A stretch of DNA of 64,000 nucleotides from Pyronema omphalodes (lineage: Eukaryota; Ascomycota; Pezizomycetes; Pezizales; Pyronemataceae). How positions within the stretch are numbered: position 1 is the stretch's first letter; each line of letters starts with the position of its first letter. A model generated the notes under the pieces. That model was not told the DNA's origin, searched no databases, and saw only the letters and a list, made by a program, of their open reading frames with translations. The stretch is taken from positions 1 to 64,000 of the forward strand of contig JAJJXM010000097.1 of NCBI GenBank assembly GCA_024516155.1, in the 5' to 3' direction. This document shows positions 23,014 to 34,136 of this stretch, one piece after another. Both the position numbers and the translations under genes were made by a program.

Positions 23014-24611
23014 AGAAGAGGAAGGGAAAGGAGATTTCGGAATAATCGAAGTATAAAATTGGGGTGTAGGAGTAATGTGGTGGTGGAGGTAATATGGATA
23101 GGTAGTGCTAGGAAGTCATAAGAGGTGACACCAGATTCGAGATTCGAGATAGCGATAAATAATACCAGCAATTAGGGAGGGGGCGCAGAGAGAGACAGAG
23201 AGTGTGTGAAAGATATACCAATATTTCACTAGGCGGTTGTAATTAGTTAATAGTTTTTATTTCTTTTTATTTCTTTTTTTTCTTTTGTTGCTGCAATACA
23301 TATAAGGTGTGGAATAGGAATATGAATAGGAATAGGAATAAGTATGGTGCATTATGCATCATAATAATAAATCCCAGAAATTAGAATCGCGATAAAATCT
23401 GTATATGTGAGCTATACTTAAACCCAGCGAGCAAGCGAGTGAGTGGGAGGGGGTGCGAGCCACCAAAGCCACATGAACTGAAGTGAAGTGAACTACATGA
23501 TGATAACATAAGAAATATAGAAACCTCAAAACCCGAGGTCTCGGAAGCGTAGGAACTCGTGGGCTGGAAACTCAGAATAATAGAAGAAAGCTCTTAAGAA
23601 ACGGAAAATTGATTAGCTAATAACGGTTTCGAGGATTTCAATATGAAGGCTAAAATAAGGAAATAGGGCGTTATCAACGCCCCCCCCCCCCCCCCCCCCA
23701 CCCATCGGACCGTGTTTGTTTCGGTCAAGAATGTCTTGTATGAGATTTTGGATTGTGATGAAATTGTGATGGGAGAGCTTTTGGAATGCTGGCTTGGGCG
23801 GGTTGAAAGCGGGTTTAGGTTTTGATGATTAAGGATAATTTGGATAATTAGGCCTGGTCGTGGATTAAGGTAAAAGGAAAGGAAATGGTGCGGAAGTAAT
23901 GGGTGTTATTATGGGTGCAGAGGTAGATGTAGATATGGATGCAGGAAGTTCGGGAAATTCGGGAGACTGCAGCTATGCATGTGCATATACAAGCAGACAA
24001 ACAGGGAGACGGGAAGACAGGAAGAGAGACTTTCATCTGTCATTATCATCATAATCATCAGCAGGCGCAGGCTAGGGTTTCCACGAGTAGCACAGGCAGC
24101 AGATCGAGTGATCAGCGTCGTGTAGGAGCGGCAGCGGAAGGGATCTGTCAAGCATTGAATAGCTTCGCATTATTATAGTAGAAATTGGCTAACAAAGGCC
24201 TTGGAATCCTTGACACTTCCTCAACCAACTTGTGGAGTTATAGTTGTTCTGGACGTCGCTATATGCGAATCCTGTGGGATGCACCTGGTTTGTGACACCC
24301 TCCGAATGTAGCATATGCATCCCCATGGCGGCTCCGTCGACAAATCTGATGCAAAACCAAAAGCAGAGCCGCCATTGAGCATGTATGCATGTGCGTTGTC
24401 AAACTCAACTCCGCACATCAGCTCGTCACCGGTTAGGCGCAACGACTTTCAGAACCAGAGGTATATATCCAGCGAGCACTCAATTACTGTTATCCTCCAT
24501 TCGACCGAAAACCCTACTACAATATTCAAGGCTTCAGCATCCTTGGCTCTGACTTTTCAACTCTCCCCGGCGATTGCTTCTAAAAGCGAGCATTGATCGT
24601 ATCCATCTACC
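23014..24611. other. Intergenic region with a C20 run
   Basis: No supported gene. There is a homopolymer of 20 C (23680-23699). Purine- and pyrimidine-rich tracts and short repeats (AATAGGAATAGGAAT near 23310-23340) are the only structure I see. Confidence 0.5.
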
Positions 24612-27267
24612 ATGGCGGAATTTGCAATTGGAGTGGTTCTCGCCGTACCTGGCATTGTCGATATCCTGATTAAGACGGGCTTGGAAGGATATCGTGCAAT
24701 CGATACAGCCTCTAGCGCCGGCGGACATTTTGAAGCCCATCGACTCCAGTTCAATGTCGAGCAGCAAAGATTCAAAGATCTTACTACCACAATCACCCTT
24801 AAAATCCAACAATCTGTTCTTAAGGCCGATGATTCGAGATATCAACTAATTTCTAGAACACTTGCCCGGATTGTTCAAAAGTTTTATGACTTCGAACAGC
24901 TGGAAAGCCGGTATGGCGTTCGAATTTCGCCTAGCAACAAGTCAAAGGAGAAACCCAGCAAGATGTCTTTGTTTAGCAAACTCTTCTACCGCATGAAACC
25001 CCGCAAAGATAAAAAGAACGAGATTGATGCCATGGGAAGCGTGTCTCAATACCTCAAAGGTCTTGATTTGGACGGAAATCTAGAGATGGAAACACTCAAA
25101 ACCTTCGAAACACGTCTGAAGAGTGTCGTCGACATATACGAGGTGCTGGACAAAAGTGACCGTCACCCCGCGCGGCGCTTAGCACAGAAAAGTGACGGTC
25201 ACTTTTGTCCACGTACCGTACTCCAGTCTGAAATGGGTTTACTCGGATTACGAGAAGGTTCAAGCTCTCATTACAGAACTAAAAGAACATAATAGTAATA
25301 TCGAGAATCTGCTATATGGGCTCAATGCCGGTATTTATCCTCCTTGAATGTCATATCTGTTTTCTTACTAAATCCCATCCTACGAATGTCTAGATCATAG
25401 ATTTGGAACGACGACGACTGTTGTTGTTGCCGCCACCAAAAGTGATAACCCCCACTTTATGGTTCCATTCCCTAAAAACGAAGACTTCATCGGCAAATCG
25501 CACGTTGCAACATGGTTTGAGAATTATCGACAAAAAAGAATGGCATCTGGAAAACCCGAGCACACCGTGCATCTTCGTCTTGCTCTGTGCGGCCTTGGGG
25601 GGATCGGGTATGTAAATGTTCTCGAAAGGAAAGAATTGTGTTAGAAGCTCGCAGCTGATCCCACATGCAGGAAAACACAGGATGTTCTTAGCTTCATCTA
25701 CGAGTACGAGAATAAACAGCCGGTCTTTTGGATCCATGCTGGAAGCATTCCACAGTTTGAAGCCGATTGCCGCAAGCTAGCATCTCTTGTCAAAATACCC
25801 GGACACGACGACACCGAGCGGAATGCTGGATTAATCGTCAGGGAATGGTTAGAAAGTCCTCAGAGCGGTAACTGGATCCTGGTTGTCGATAATGCCGACA
25901 ACATGTTGGATTTCTATCCGGGGGAGTCCGAGAGTCCTGCGTCAAATGAAAACAAAACTGTTCCCATCGCACACGACCGAATCGCAAAGTTCATTCCACG
26001 AGGTCCCAAAGGCACAGTGATTATCACTACCAGGGATCGAGTGGTTGCAACCAACTTAGCAAGCCAGAATGTCATCATCAAGCCGGAATTGAATCCCGAA
26101 CAAGCAGTTGAGCTTTTCTATCATCATTACCAAAAGACAGAAGACGTAGTTGATGACAGTACCACTGCTTTGCTACGCCTCTTGGAAGCGGTACAATACC
26201 TCCCTCTAGCAATCGTACAGGTAGCGGCGTATTTAAATCTTAATCGCTCGATGAACACGTCGCAGTATCTCGATATTTTTGAAAGCGGAAAGGAATCTTC
26301 GAAGCGCCTATTATCGAAGCCGCACGACAACATGTGGAGAAATAATGGGGCGAATGCGGAGACTATTTTGACGACCTTCGCTATCAGCTTCCGTCAACTT
26401 CAGAAGCAGTCAAAACTTGCCGACTCATTTCTGCGGTTTATGGCCTGCATTGACAGGAAGGCAATTCCGCTTGATTTACTGTTTCAAATCCATATGGATG
26501 GCGTTGAAGATAAGAATCGTATCTCTGAGGCACTCGATAAGCTTGTCAACTTTTCAGTTTTGCAGCATACAAGAGTTGATTTCGGATCCGGCAAGGGGTA
26601 CGAAATCCATGCACTCGTTCATCTCGCTATGCAAACCTACCTGCAACCCGGCGAGATGGATGCGTCTTTGAAAAAGGCATCAGGAGTGCTGGCTAACACA
26701 TTAACCCACATGAAATATGAAAATTGGGCCGCCTGGCGAGTTTACCTATCTCATATGACGACATTGCTTGCGAATTTGAAGGACGATTCGGAAGCAAGCG
26801 CTCCATACAATCAGTTCGATGGAAGACTAGAGGAGGTACAGAAGCTTGAAGAGAAGGTGCTTGAAGTCAGGAGGCGTACACTTGGAGAGGAGCACCCCGA
26901 CACTTTACACACTATGCAAAGTCTTGCGATCACATACAAACAATTGAGTGGAAGACTGAAGGAGGCGCAAGAGCTTGAAGAGAAGGTGCTTGAAGTTAAG
27001 AGGCGTATACTTGGAGAGGAACACCCCGATACTTTACGCAGTATGCAGAGCCTTGCAATCACATACAGTCAGTTGGGTGGAAGATTAGAGGAGGTGCAGC
27101 AGCTTGAGGAGAAGGTGCTTGAAGTTAAGAGGCGTATACTTGGAGAGGAACACCCCGATACTTTATGCAGTATGCAGAGTCTTGCAATCACATACAGTCA
27201 GTTGGGTGGAAGATTAGAGGATGCGCAACAGCTCGAAGAGATGATCCGTTCAGCCAGACGTCGTTGA
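24612..27267 (+). pseudogene. NOD-like receptor: HeLo-like domain, NB-ARC, TPR; frameshifted
   Basis: The N-terminus (24612-25330) is a helical HeLo/LopB-like region (MAEFAIGVVLAVPGIVDILI). Exon 2 is 25394-25607, and exon 3 (25671-27267) carries the NB-ARC ATPase. The Walker A GLGGIGKT is split by a 63-nt intron. Walker B is WILVVDNADN, RNBS-B is GTVIITTRDR and the GLPLA-like motif is LPLAIVQVAAYL. It ends in about three near-identical 42-aa TPRs of kinesin-light-chain type (LGEEHPDTL, SLAITYSQLGGRLEE) and a truncated fourth. A 67-bp insertion near 25147-25213 shifts the frame; subtracting 67 nt makes the three exons sum to 821 codons. Family members mediate non-self recognition and regulated cell death. 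This allele should give only a truncated N-terminal product. Confidence 0.82.
25147..25211. mobile_element. 65-bp snap-back inverted-repeat insertion in the NLR gene
   Basis: Perfect 20-bp terminal inverted repeats (TGGACAAAAGTGACCGTCAC at 25147-25166, complement at 25192-25211) around a 25-nt centre. Each arm holds its own near-palindrome GTGACCGTCAC. The required net insertion is 1 mod 3, which fits 65 bp plus a 2-bp target duplication (67). The expected TA duplication of Tc1/mariner-type elements is not visible, so the family is unproven. Confidence 0.75.
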
Positions 27268-27582
27268 TGGATAGTAATACCCGAAGATGTGTTAGAGCGA
27301 AGTTCTGGAAGCTTTTCAAAATGATAATCATTTTTTATCTTTTTTATCATTTTTGTCATTTTTGTCTTTGTTTTTTTCCAGAAGAGTGTAACTAAATGAT
27401 TTATGAGAAGATATCAGTCTAGTAGTACTTCAGCGCCAGACAGCGATAGTTTGTAGGTGGGCTTGCAATAGGAACGATAATGCCTAAAGTGTGTTTAAAT
27501 TTGCTGGTATCAATCTCCAGCTGTATAAAACAAGCCGAGATCAATAGATATCGAACCAACATCTGACACAACCCAACGACTA

Positions 27583-28173
27583 ATGATCCACAAACAACGA
27601 CGCAATGCATCACCAGAGCATAGCCTGATGCACTCGATACATGCAACCACCGCTACCCAGGACAAACTTGATGCTCTAAAGATCAAGTACTCCCCATGTT
27701 CACTTGCCATAACCCCAACCGAAACATTACCCAACTCTCTTCCTCAAGTATCTCCTCAGGTCACAACCCTACCGGACGTCCCTAGCACTGCCCCTGCCGA
27801 AGGCGAAGGTTGGAAGATAGTGGAAGGCAAAACAATGCGGAGGAAGAGGAGAAGTGAACAGACAAGCAACCAGAAGGCAGCTCCAAATAACGACAAAACC
27901 CCAACAACAAAGACTGGTAGGAGGGGAAAGAGCACCTACCAATCCAAACCAACGACTACTCCTACAAAGAAAACCTGGGCAGAGGTTGTCAAAAGTGGAG
28001 GAATTAATGTCCAGATTGTCTTAGGCAATGACCACCTTCAACTAATCACACCGACGACAAGAGCCCGAAGAGAGAGGCAAGGAGGGGCAGCGCGAAGGCT
28101 CAAAAAGCAGGCCCGAGCAGGCGGAGGGACGGAGGAGGAGAGAAGGGGAAGAAGTAGCCCGGCAGTAGTATAA
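27583..28173 (+). CDS. ORF1-like protein of the LINE derivative
   Basis: 196 aa. Low-complexity, Thr/Pro- and Lys/Arg-rich, with GEGWKIVEGKTMRRKRR and KKTWAEVVKSGGINVQIVLGN; segments of the WAEVVK kind occur in LINE ORF1 and gag-like proteins. The C-terminus is very basic. It starts 37 nt after the 5' target duplication, so nearly the whole unique part of the element is this ORF. It may bind RNA. No zinc knuckle is present, so the C-terminal part of a normal ORF1 seems to be missing. Not identified beyond this. Confidence 0.5.
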   Translation: MIHKQRRNASPEHSLMHSIHATTATQDKLDALKIKYSPCSLAITPTETLPNSLPQVSPQVTTLPDVPSTAPAEGEGWKIVEGKTMRRKRRSEQTSNQKAAPNNDKTPTTKTGRRGKSTYQSKPTTTPTKKTWAEVVKSGGINVQIVLGNDHLQLITPTTRARRERQGGAARRLKKQARAGGGTEEERRGRSSPAVV

Positions 28174-28177
28174 GGTC

Positions 28178-28551
28178 CAAGAAAAAAAAAGAAGAAAAAA
28201 AAAGAAGAAAAAAAAAGAAGAAAAAAAAAGAAGAAAAAAAAAGAAGAAAAAAAAAGAAGAAAAAAAAAGAAGAAAAAAAAAGAAGAAAAAAAAAAGAAGA
28301 AAAAAAAAGAAGAAAAAAAAAAGAAGAAAAAAAAAAGAAGAAAAAAAAAAGAAGAAAAAAAAAAGAAGAAAAAAAAAGAAGAAGAAAAAAAAGAAGAAGA
28401 AAAAAAAAGAAGAAAAAAAAAAGAAGAAGAAAAAAAAAGAAGAAAAAAAAAAGAAGAAGAAAAAAAAAGAAGAAAAAAAAAAGAAGAAAAAAAAAGAAGA
28501 AGAAAAAAAAAGAAGAAAAAAAAAGAAGAAAAAAAAGAAGAAAAAAAAAAG
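28178..28551 (+). repeat. GAAGAAAAAAAA-type microsatellite
   Basis: About 370 bp of purine-only repeat with unit AAGAAG plus 6-10 A, varying by slippage. It lies inside the LINE derivative, between ORF and 3' UTR. Confidence 0.95.
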
Positions 28552-29032
28552 GATTTAGATGTGAAGGGAAGGGAAGAGGAATGAGGTGAATGACTAGGCG
28601 GAATAATAATTGAGCGTACAGGGCTCTTACGGCTCTAGACTATATTGACGCGAAAGAAAATCAGCATGGAGAACACCAGGGTGCTGTGGCCCCAAACAAT
28701 GAAGAATGCTCTGGGGCTTTTCCCAGTAGGCCTCCGGGATTACAGACCGGGGCCTAAAGATGTATATTAACACAGACGACGTCATAACCTTACGGTTGGG
28801 AACGTTTAAGAATCAATCAATCAATCAATCAAGCCGAGGTCAATGCTTACATAAATGTGTCGATATATCCGTTGCATATGAAGCTATTGACGATTAAGAA
28901 GTTCCAATTATTACCAGTTACGTCACCTCGGCATCACGGCCCCTCACTTACACCTCAGCCCTATCGGCATCCCTGCCCAAGCTTCCCCGCGCTAGAAATA
29001 CCCACTTTCCCGAGCTCCTCCACCCTCCAACG

Positions 29033-29792
29033 ATGTCCACCTCACAACTCGCCGCCCTCTCTTCGGGAAAATTCACCCCCTGCGACATCGCTGATGCTTT
29101 ATTAAAGCTCAAGGTCCCTCACGCCGGGTACCTGGTTGACATTGGTCCGCGCTCCATACCTCCGAGGGTTCCATTCCTCATTCTCTTACACAGGCGACAC
29201 TGATACACTGACACGGTGTTGATACAATACAGATCCTAAACACAGTCCTACCACCCCTCGCTCCGGTCCTCTCGTCGGCTTAGCGACCACTGTTCTTTTC
29301 GCTCCCAAATCCTCTCCCACTCCCACCGGTAACCTTGAGAAGGGCGCGCATTTCGCCGATGTTGTCAGCGCACCTAACACCATTGCCGTTCTCGCAGCGC
29401 CTCCAGGAGTACGATGCGCTGTCCTCGGCGGGCTGGTAGCTACTCGTCTCGCCAAGCGCGGAGTTAAGGGTGTTATCATCGGAGGAAGGGTTAGGGATCT
29501 GTGGGAGATGCCGGAGGATCTTGAAATCTGGGCGCAGGGAACAAGTGCAGTGGGTGCTGGTGCAGAGACAAGAGTGGTAGATGTGGATGTTGAGGTTGAA
29601 ATACAGGGAGTTAAAGTAAACAAGGGAGATGTGGTGGTTGCTGATAAAGGGGAGGTGGTGGTTATTCCGGGGGATAAGGTACAGGAGGTGCTGGATTTGA
29701 TGCCGGGACTGATGGCGATGGATGAGCTTGTCGCGGGCGATTTGAAGGAGGGAAAGGAATTGGGAGCGGCGTTCAAGGAGAGGAGAGGTTAG
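29033..29792 (+). CDS. RraA-family protein (HMG/CHA aldolase or oxaloacetate decarboxylase-like)
   Basis: Two exons, 29033-29144 and 29233-29792, 223 aa, the usual family length. The N-terminus (FTPCDIADALLKLKVPHAGYL) is typical. The core is LGGLVATRLAKRGVKGVIIGGRVRDLWEM, containing the family's G-x-V-x-A-T-R and the metal-binding GGxxRD (about 29420-29510). A VNKGDVVVADKGEVVVIPGDK strand segment follows. RraA-like enzymes with this motif cleave 4-hydroxy-4-methyl-2-oxoglutarate or decarboxylate oxaloacetate using a divalent metal; the fungal substrate is not known to me. The donor GTCCGC is weak, so the exact junction is uncertain, though the phase and sequence fit. It converges on the GNAT gene with about 100 bp between stops. 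Confidence 0.85.
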
Positions 29793-29895
29793 ATGGTATT
29801 CCTTGATGATTACGCGGGAGTAACGAGGTGTATGATGACTCATGAGAGGACGATGGCATATAGTGATAATGATACCCATTGAAATGTTTTTACAA

Positions 29896-30593
29896 CTACT
29901 GGAGATCCTTAACAAACCATTTTGCACCTTCCATACCCTCCTTAAAAACCTCTGGAATCTCTGAAGCCAACTGGAACCCACACCGCTTATAAAACCTTCC
30001 CGCCCCATCATTATCCTCGGCCATGCCAAGATGCACACCTCTTACCCCCTCACTTTTAAGTTTCTCCAGCAGTGTATCAATCAACTTTGCCCCCCATCCA
30101 CCACCCTGCCACCCCGGCAAAATATTTATATGCAAATGAGCCGGCCACCTACTCTCCAACCCCACCAACATTCTCTCTGGGCGTAATGCATCCCTCGTGA
30201 GCATATCCACCGCTGAGGACGGTTCCAATTTCGGTAATTCAGGATTATAACCACTAGCATATCCCGAGACAAAATCAATTGTCGAAGGAGTGCCCAGAAT
30301 AAAGCCTACTACATTTCCGCATCTTTCTTTGCTGGTCGGTTGGATTGAGGTTTGATTCGGATTCGGAATATCGCTGCTATCGCTGACGAGGACGAAACAG
30401 TAATTGGGTGAATATAAAAGGTACGGGATTGCGTATACATAGGGAACTAGAGGAATGGCAGAGCTTAGGGCGGGGTGTGAGGTTGCTTCGCACTAGTGAG
30501 GGTTAGCGATAGGGTTGGGGTAGGGCAAAAGTGACGACTTGCGATGTGAACTACGGAGTCGTAGTCGGATGGGGAGTAAGGTCGGATATGCAT
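29896..30593 (-). CDS. GNAT-family N-acetyltransferase
   Basis: Two exons on the minus strand: 30593-30543 (MHIRPYSPSDYDSVVHI) and 30492-29896, 215 aa. The 50-nt intron between them starts GCAAGT and ends CACTAG, a GC-AG intron with otherwise consensus donor. The acetyl-CoA-binding motif A region is LHINILPGWQGGGWGAKLI (about 30085-30140), followed by GVHLGMAEDNDGAGRFYKRCGF, the conserved beta-5/alpha-4 part. The layout resembles the acetyltransferase group related to the C-terminal part of eukaryotic O-GlcNAcase. The acceptor substrate cannot be told from sequence. Translation from the internal ATG at 30228 would lose the N-terminal strand, so the spliced start is preferred. Confidence 0.85.
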
Positions 30594-32184
30594 TGGATGA
30601 GAGGTAAGGGAGAGGGGGAGAGTAGTTAATTGCAAAGGTTAAGCGAATGGTGAGATAGGATGAATTGTTGAATTTCTGGGTTGCGGAATGGGGGCCAGGT
30701 ATAGATACTCATCAATATCTGACTAGGCAGGAGGTTAAGTATGGATGCTCATCTATCTCGGATCAGGCATCCGTCAACCCTGCTATGTAACAGTGTATGC
30801 AGGGTCCATTTGTGGCATTCAGTCATGCGTTTTGTAATAGTAACACAAGTTATCATCCAGGATAGCTACTTTACATCTGAACCTTTCAAACATTCTTGAG
30901 TGTTGACAAACAATTCCTTTCATCCTTCGTTCTTTAAACACTCTCAATTGTAACTTCTGAAGGTTATGAAAATATTAGACGAAATTAGGCGTGGATGCAA
31001 CACACAATATATATCCTCCCATAATCTCGCCCAACACAACCGGACTGTCGGCAGTAACGGACAAACAGTGAGACGAGTGAAGTTTTAGAAATTCCTTCGA
31101 GATATGGAACTACAGATTAGACAGAATTGTAAGGGCCATCTGTAAGCTTTTCACTCCAATTGGATAATTCAATCAACGCGACGGAGGGAACTGAGGATTC
31201 AGGAAAGCAAGGGGGAAAATACAATCCCTACAATTTCTGCATGCAGAAAACACTCTGTAAGACTCTGCAGCGGGATCGGGAATCCAGACTCTTGCATACT
31301 GTGTATCCTTATGCACGATATATAGACTCGGCACATCGGTGGTATGTACAAAGGGGGTACCTCACTTGCTGCAAATGCATCAAAAAGTGCAACAACCCGA
31401 AAGTATAATGCCCAATCATGCACTTGTAACTCCTATTTGGTGACACCAAATCGACTTTCTATGAGTGGGAAGAATTGTCTTGGGAGCATGGTGATGAAGA
31501 TGATATGATGGAAGTGGAGCAGGGTGGAGAATGATGAAGAAATAGTGGATTGCCCGTGTACATCGTAGTAAAAGTATATACGTAGGGATGGCTTGGCTCG
31601 GCTTGGCCATACGTACAGATTTCAATCAGTCTATGATTGTGCTCAGAATCGAACACCATTAGACTGACATGTTCATGACGCTTTTGAAACTTTATAATTA
31701 GGGCAAAAAAAAACTAGACCATCAGTGTCTCCATTTCTCGAAAGATACGGAAAGATTCGTTACCACGCCCCAAAAGAAAGGATTTATTAAAGCTGTCATA
31801 TCCGATATTTCGTCCGTGGTGGATTGATTCTTATGTAACCATCTCCTGCGCCAACCTTGAGTACTTACTGTACACACTCTCGCTTCCTTCCCCAGTTAGC
31901 TCAAGTTTGCAATCCCTGCAAGCATGTGGAATGCCCGCTAGCATCCCACGCGCGACACGAATTTTCGTGTGTAGCGTGTACCACGCGTTTCCCTCACCCA
32001 GATGTCAGACCCAGCGACTGCAAGCTCCATTCTTCATTTCCAAATTTTGTCTTCTTCGTTTGTTGTATGTAAGCTCTAACCATACTTATTAGTTTGTATA
32101 TAGCATTGCTAATAATCCCAGATTCTTTAATCCGAGCTTCGACGTACGGAACATATTAAACACCGTCATCACCTCATCGCAGAA
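30594..32184. other. Intergenic region between GNAT and RRN9-like genes
   Basis: About 1.6 kb with promoters of both divergent genes presumably inside. I see no ORF with protein-like composition and no structured repeat. Confidence 0.5.
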
Positions 32185-33876
32185 ATGTCTCAGCATAACT
32201 CTATCTTCAATCCAGATATTCCGCTTAGCGCCCCGGGATCACGAAATACCTCGCGTGGCCCGTCTCGTGCTACATCGGTCGTTTCAACATACCACGACAC
32301 TGTTTCCAATGCCGATGGTGACGACACCCGTCGTCCTGCTGAATACTCGGACGATGAATACGCCGCCGAGGGAGAGCGGATTGATGAAGCTCTTGCAGAA
32401 GCTGGTAGATCCGACGATGAAGAATACTATGACTACGAGGTATCCCATAATGGTTCCGACTCCGAACACAGTCACGAACAGTTTGAAGATTGGAACCATG
32501 AAAACGATGAGGAAGATGATGGCCTACCAAAACAAATGAGATGGGGAGATATGAAAGATACCTGGAATTCTGTGGAGCCGTTTAAGCTTGATATTAGAGC
32601 TCAGGATCTTGAAGCACATTTGGACCTTGGGAGTCATCTTATGAATGCACATTTGTTGAGGAAGATGTATCCGAATAAACCCTCGGGAAAAAGGAAGCGG
32701 GAGGAAATGGAGGAGGGAGATGAGAATTTGGAGGAGGATGAGGATGAGGAGGATATTGCGAAGAAGAAGTTTTTCGTTAGGAAAAGTTGGACGGCTTGGC
32801 CATTGTCTGCTGAGAATGTACCGAGGGAGAGAGAGCATAATGCAAAGAATACCTTCTTTATCAGACGTCATAGAAGTAGACGAGATTTGAGAAGTCAGGA
32901 GAGGGTGGGGCCACCTCCTCCACCGTCGGAGATGTTGTATCAGGTTCTTGTGGCGACGGTTATCAGGAAGGCGAACGAACGGATTAGGGCGGAGGGGAAG
33001 GAACATCTGCAGCCGTCTGATGATGATGAGATGTTGAATAAGATTATTGGGCCGGCGGTACGACAGATGATGGGGAAGTTTGATCAGCTGCTCATGGCGC
33101 TGCATCATGAGAGAGCGCATTATATTGAGAGGTTGATACCTCAGGAGGAGGGTGGACTGGGGAGTAGAAAGTTTATGAAGGTGAAGAAGGAGAGTGGGCA
33201 GGAGCTGTATCAAGTGGAAGAGGGGGAAAGGGAAGAGGAGGTAGAAAAGCCACAGCACAAGAAGGCACAGACGAAGAAAGGCAAAAAGTTCTTATCGAAA
33301 GAGGTGTTTGACAAGAACAGAAAGGTGAGAGTAGGTCTTGTTGGATTACGGAACTGGAGCCATGTTCTTGGAGAGGCAGCATTGATTGGATGGGGCCATG
33401 ACGTGCTGGAGAAAACGGCAAAGCAGTGTTCGGACCTTTTTGGTGAGGATATGAACTTTCGGACTGTGGGGAAGATGTCGAAGGATCATGAGGGAGTCAT
33501 GTGGAGTGCGAGTCAAGGATTAAGGGAAGATGTCAGTCAGTATAAGGATGAGCCTGAATATTTGGAACCCGGGTTCAGGAGTAGCAAGAGGCGAATTAAA
33601 ATGCTTACGGAACAGAGAATGTTGCGGAAACAGGCTTGTGCAGCCAAAAGGGCGGCTAGGTATGCTGCAGAAGGAAGAACTCTGCCGGAAGAGCCAGTGG
33701 AGCAGCCTGGTGAAAAAGCGGGTCCGGTGGAGACTACGGAGAATAAAGAATCCGATGGCGAAGACGAAGACATGGATGATGACGACGACGCTGGTGGGGA
33801 TGGAAACGCTATGGGCGCAGAAGATGAGTTTTTTGACATTAGTGATGAAGAAGAGTATGAAGATAGGGATGATTGA
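32185..33876 (+). CDS. rrn9: RRN9-like RNA polymerase I initiation factor (UAF subunit)
   Basis: 563 aa, single exon. The N-terminus is acidic and disordered (DDEYAAEGERIDEALAEAGRSDDEEYYDYE). The RRN9-type core comes next: GDMKDTWNSVEPFKLDIRAQDLEAHLDLGSHLMNAHLLRK, then a basic FFVRKSWTAWPLSAENVP box (about 32770-32820) characteristic of the family. The C-terminal half has GLVGLRNWSHVLGEAALIGW, VLEKTAKQCSDLFGEDMNFR, and an acidic tail. In yeast Rrn9 is part of the upstream activation factor that recruits TBP and core factor to rDNA promoters in the nucleolus. Identification is by motif recollection; alternatives would be another nucleolar acidic protein. LINE B has inserted about 150 bp beyond its stop, in the 3' flank. 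Confidence 0.7.
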   Translation: MSQHNSIFNPDIPLSAPGSRNTSRGPSRATSVVSTYHDTVSNADGDDTRRPAEYSDDEYAAEGERIDEALAEAGRSDDEEYYDYEVSHNGSDSEHSHEQFEDWNHENDEEDDGLPKQMRWGDMKDTWNSVEPFKLDIRAQDLEAHLDLGSHLMNAHLLRKMYPNKPSGKRKREEMEEGDENLEEDEDEEDIAKKKFFVRKSWTAWPLSAENVPREREHNAKNTFFIRRHRSRRDLRSQERVGPPPPPSEMLYQVLVATVIRKANERIRAEGKEHLQPSDDDEMLNKIIGPAVRQMMGKFDQLLMALHHERAHYIERLIPQEEGGLGSRKFMKVKKESGQELYQVEEGEREEEVEKPQHKKAQTKKGKKFLSKEVFDKNRKVRVGLVGLRNWSHVLGEAALIGWGHDVLEKTAKQCSDLFGEDMNFRTVGKMSKDHEGVMWSASQGLREDVSQYKDEPEYLEPGFRSSKRRIKMLTEQRMLRKQACAAKRAARYAAEGRTLPEEPVEQPGEKAGPVETTENKESDGEDEDMDDDDDAGGDGNAMGAEDEFFDISDEEEYEDRDD

Positions 33877-34136
33877 GATGAATATGTTGAATCGGATGTT
33901 TTTTTTTTCTAAATTAAAAAAAATTAAAAACATTTTATTCTTCTTGCATATCTTGTATCCCTCACTCATGAGATCCCACTCGTGACACTTTCAATCCCCA
34001 CGTTGCAAGGCAATCACCACCGATGGATCACACGCCACTCCAACGCTAATAAAACAACACGTTTTTCGCTTAATTATCCTAATCGGGAAGTCGGAGAGAA
34101 CTCTCACGGCTTCACGAATTCTACCCTCCGAGGCCC

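Larger units (their letters stand above)
27546..28830 (+). mobile_element. Retroposed, internally reduced LINE derivative with 14-bp TSD
   Basis: Flanked by AAGCCGAGATCAAT (27532-27545) and AAGCCGAGGTCAAT (28831-28844), one mismatch in 14. It ends in an AATC tetranucleotide tail (28810-28830). It contains one ORF1-like frame, a long GAAGAAAAAAAA tract and a 3' UTR with a paired AGTAGGCCTCCGG/CCGGGGCCTA segment similar in place to the LINE A/B 3' hairpin. There is no reverse transcriptase. It is best read as a non-autonomous LINE derivative mobilised by a LINE in trans. Confidence 0.75.
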
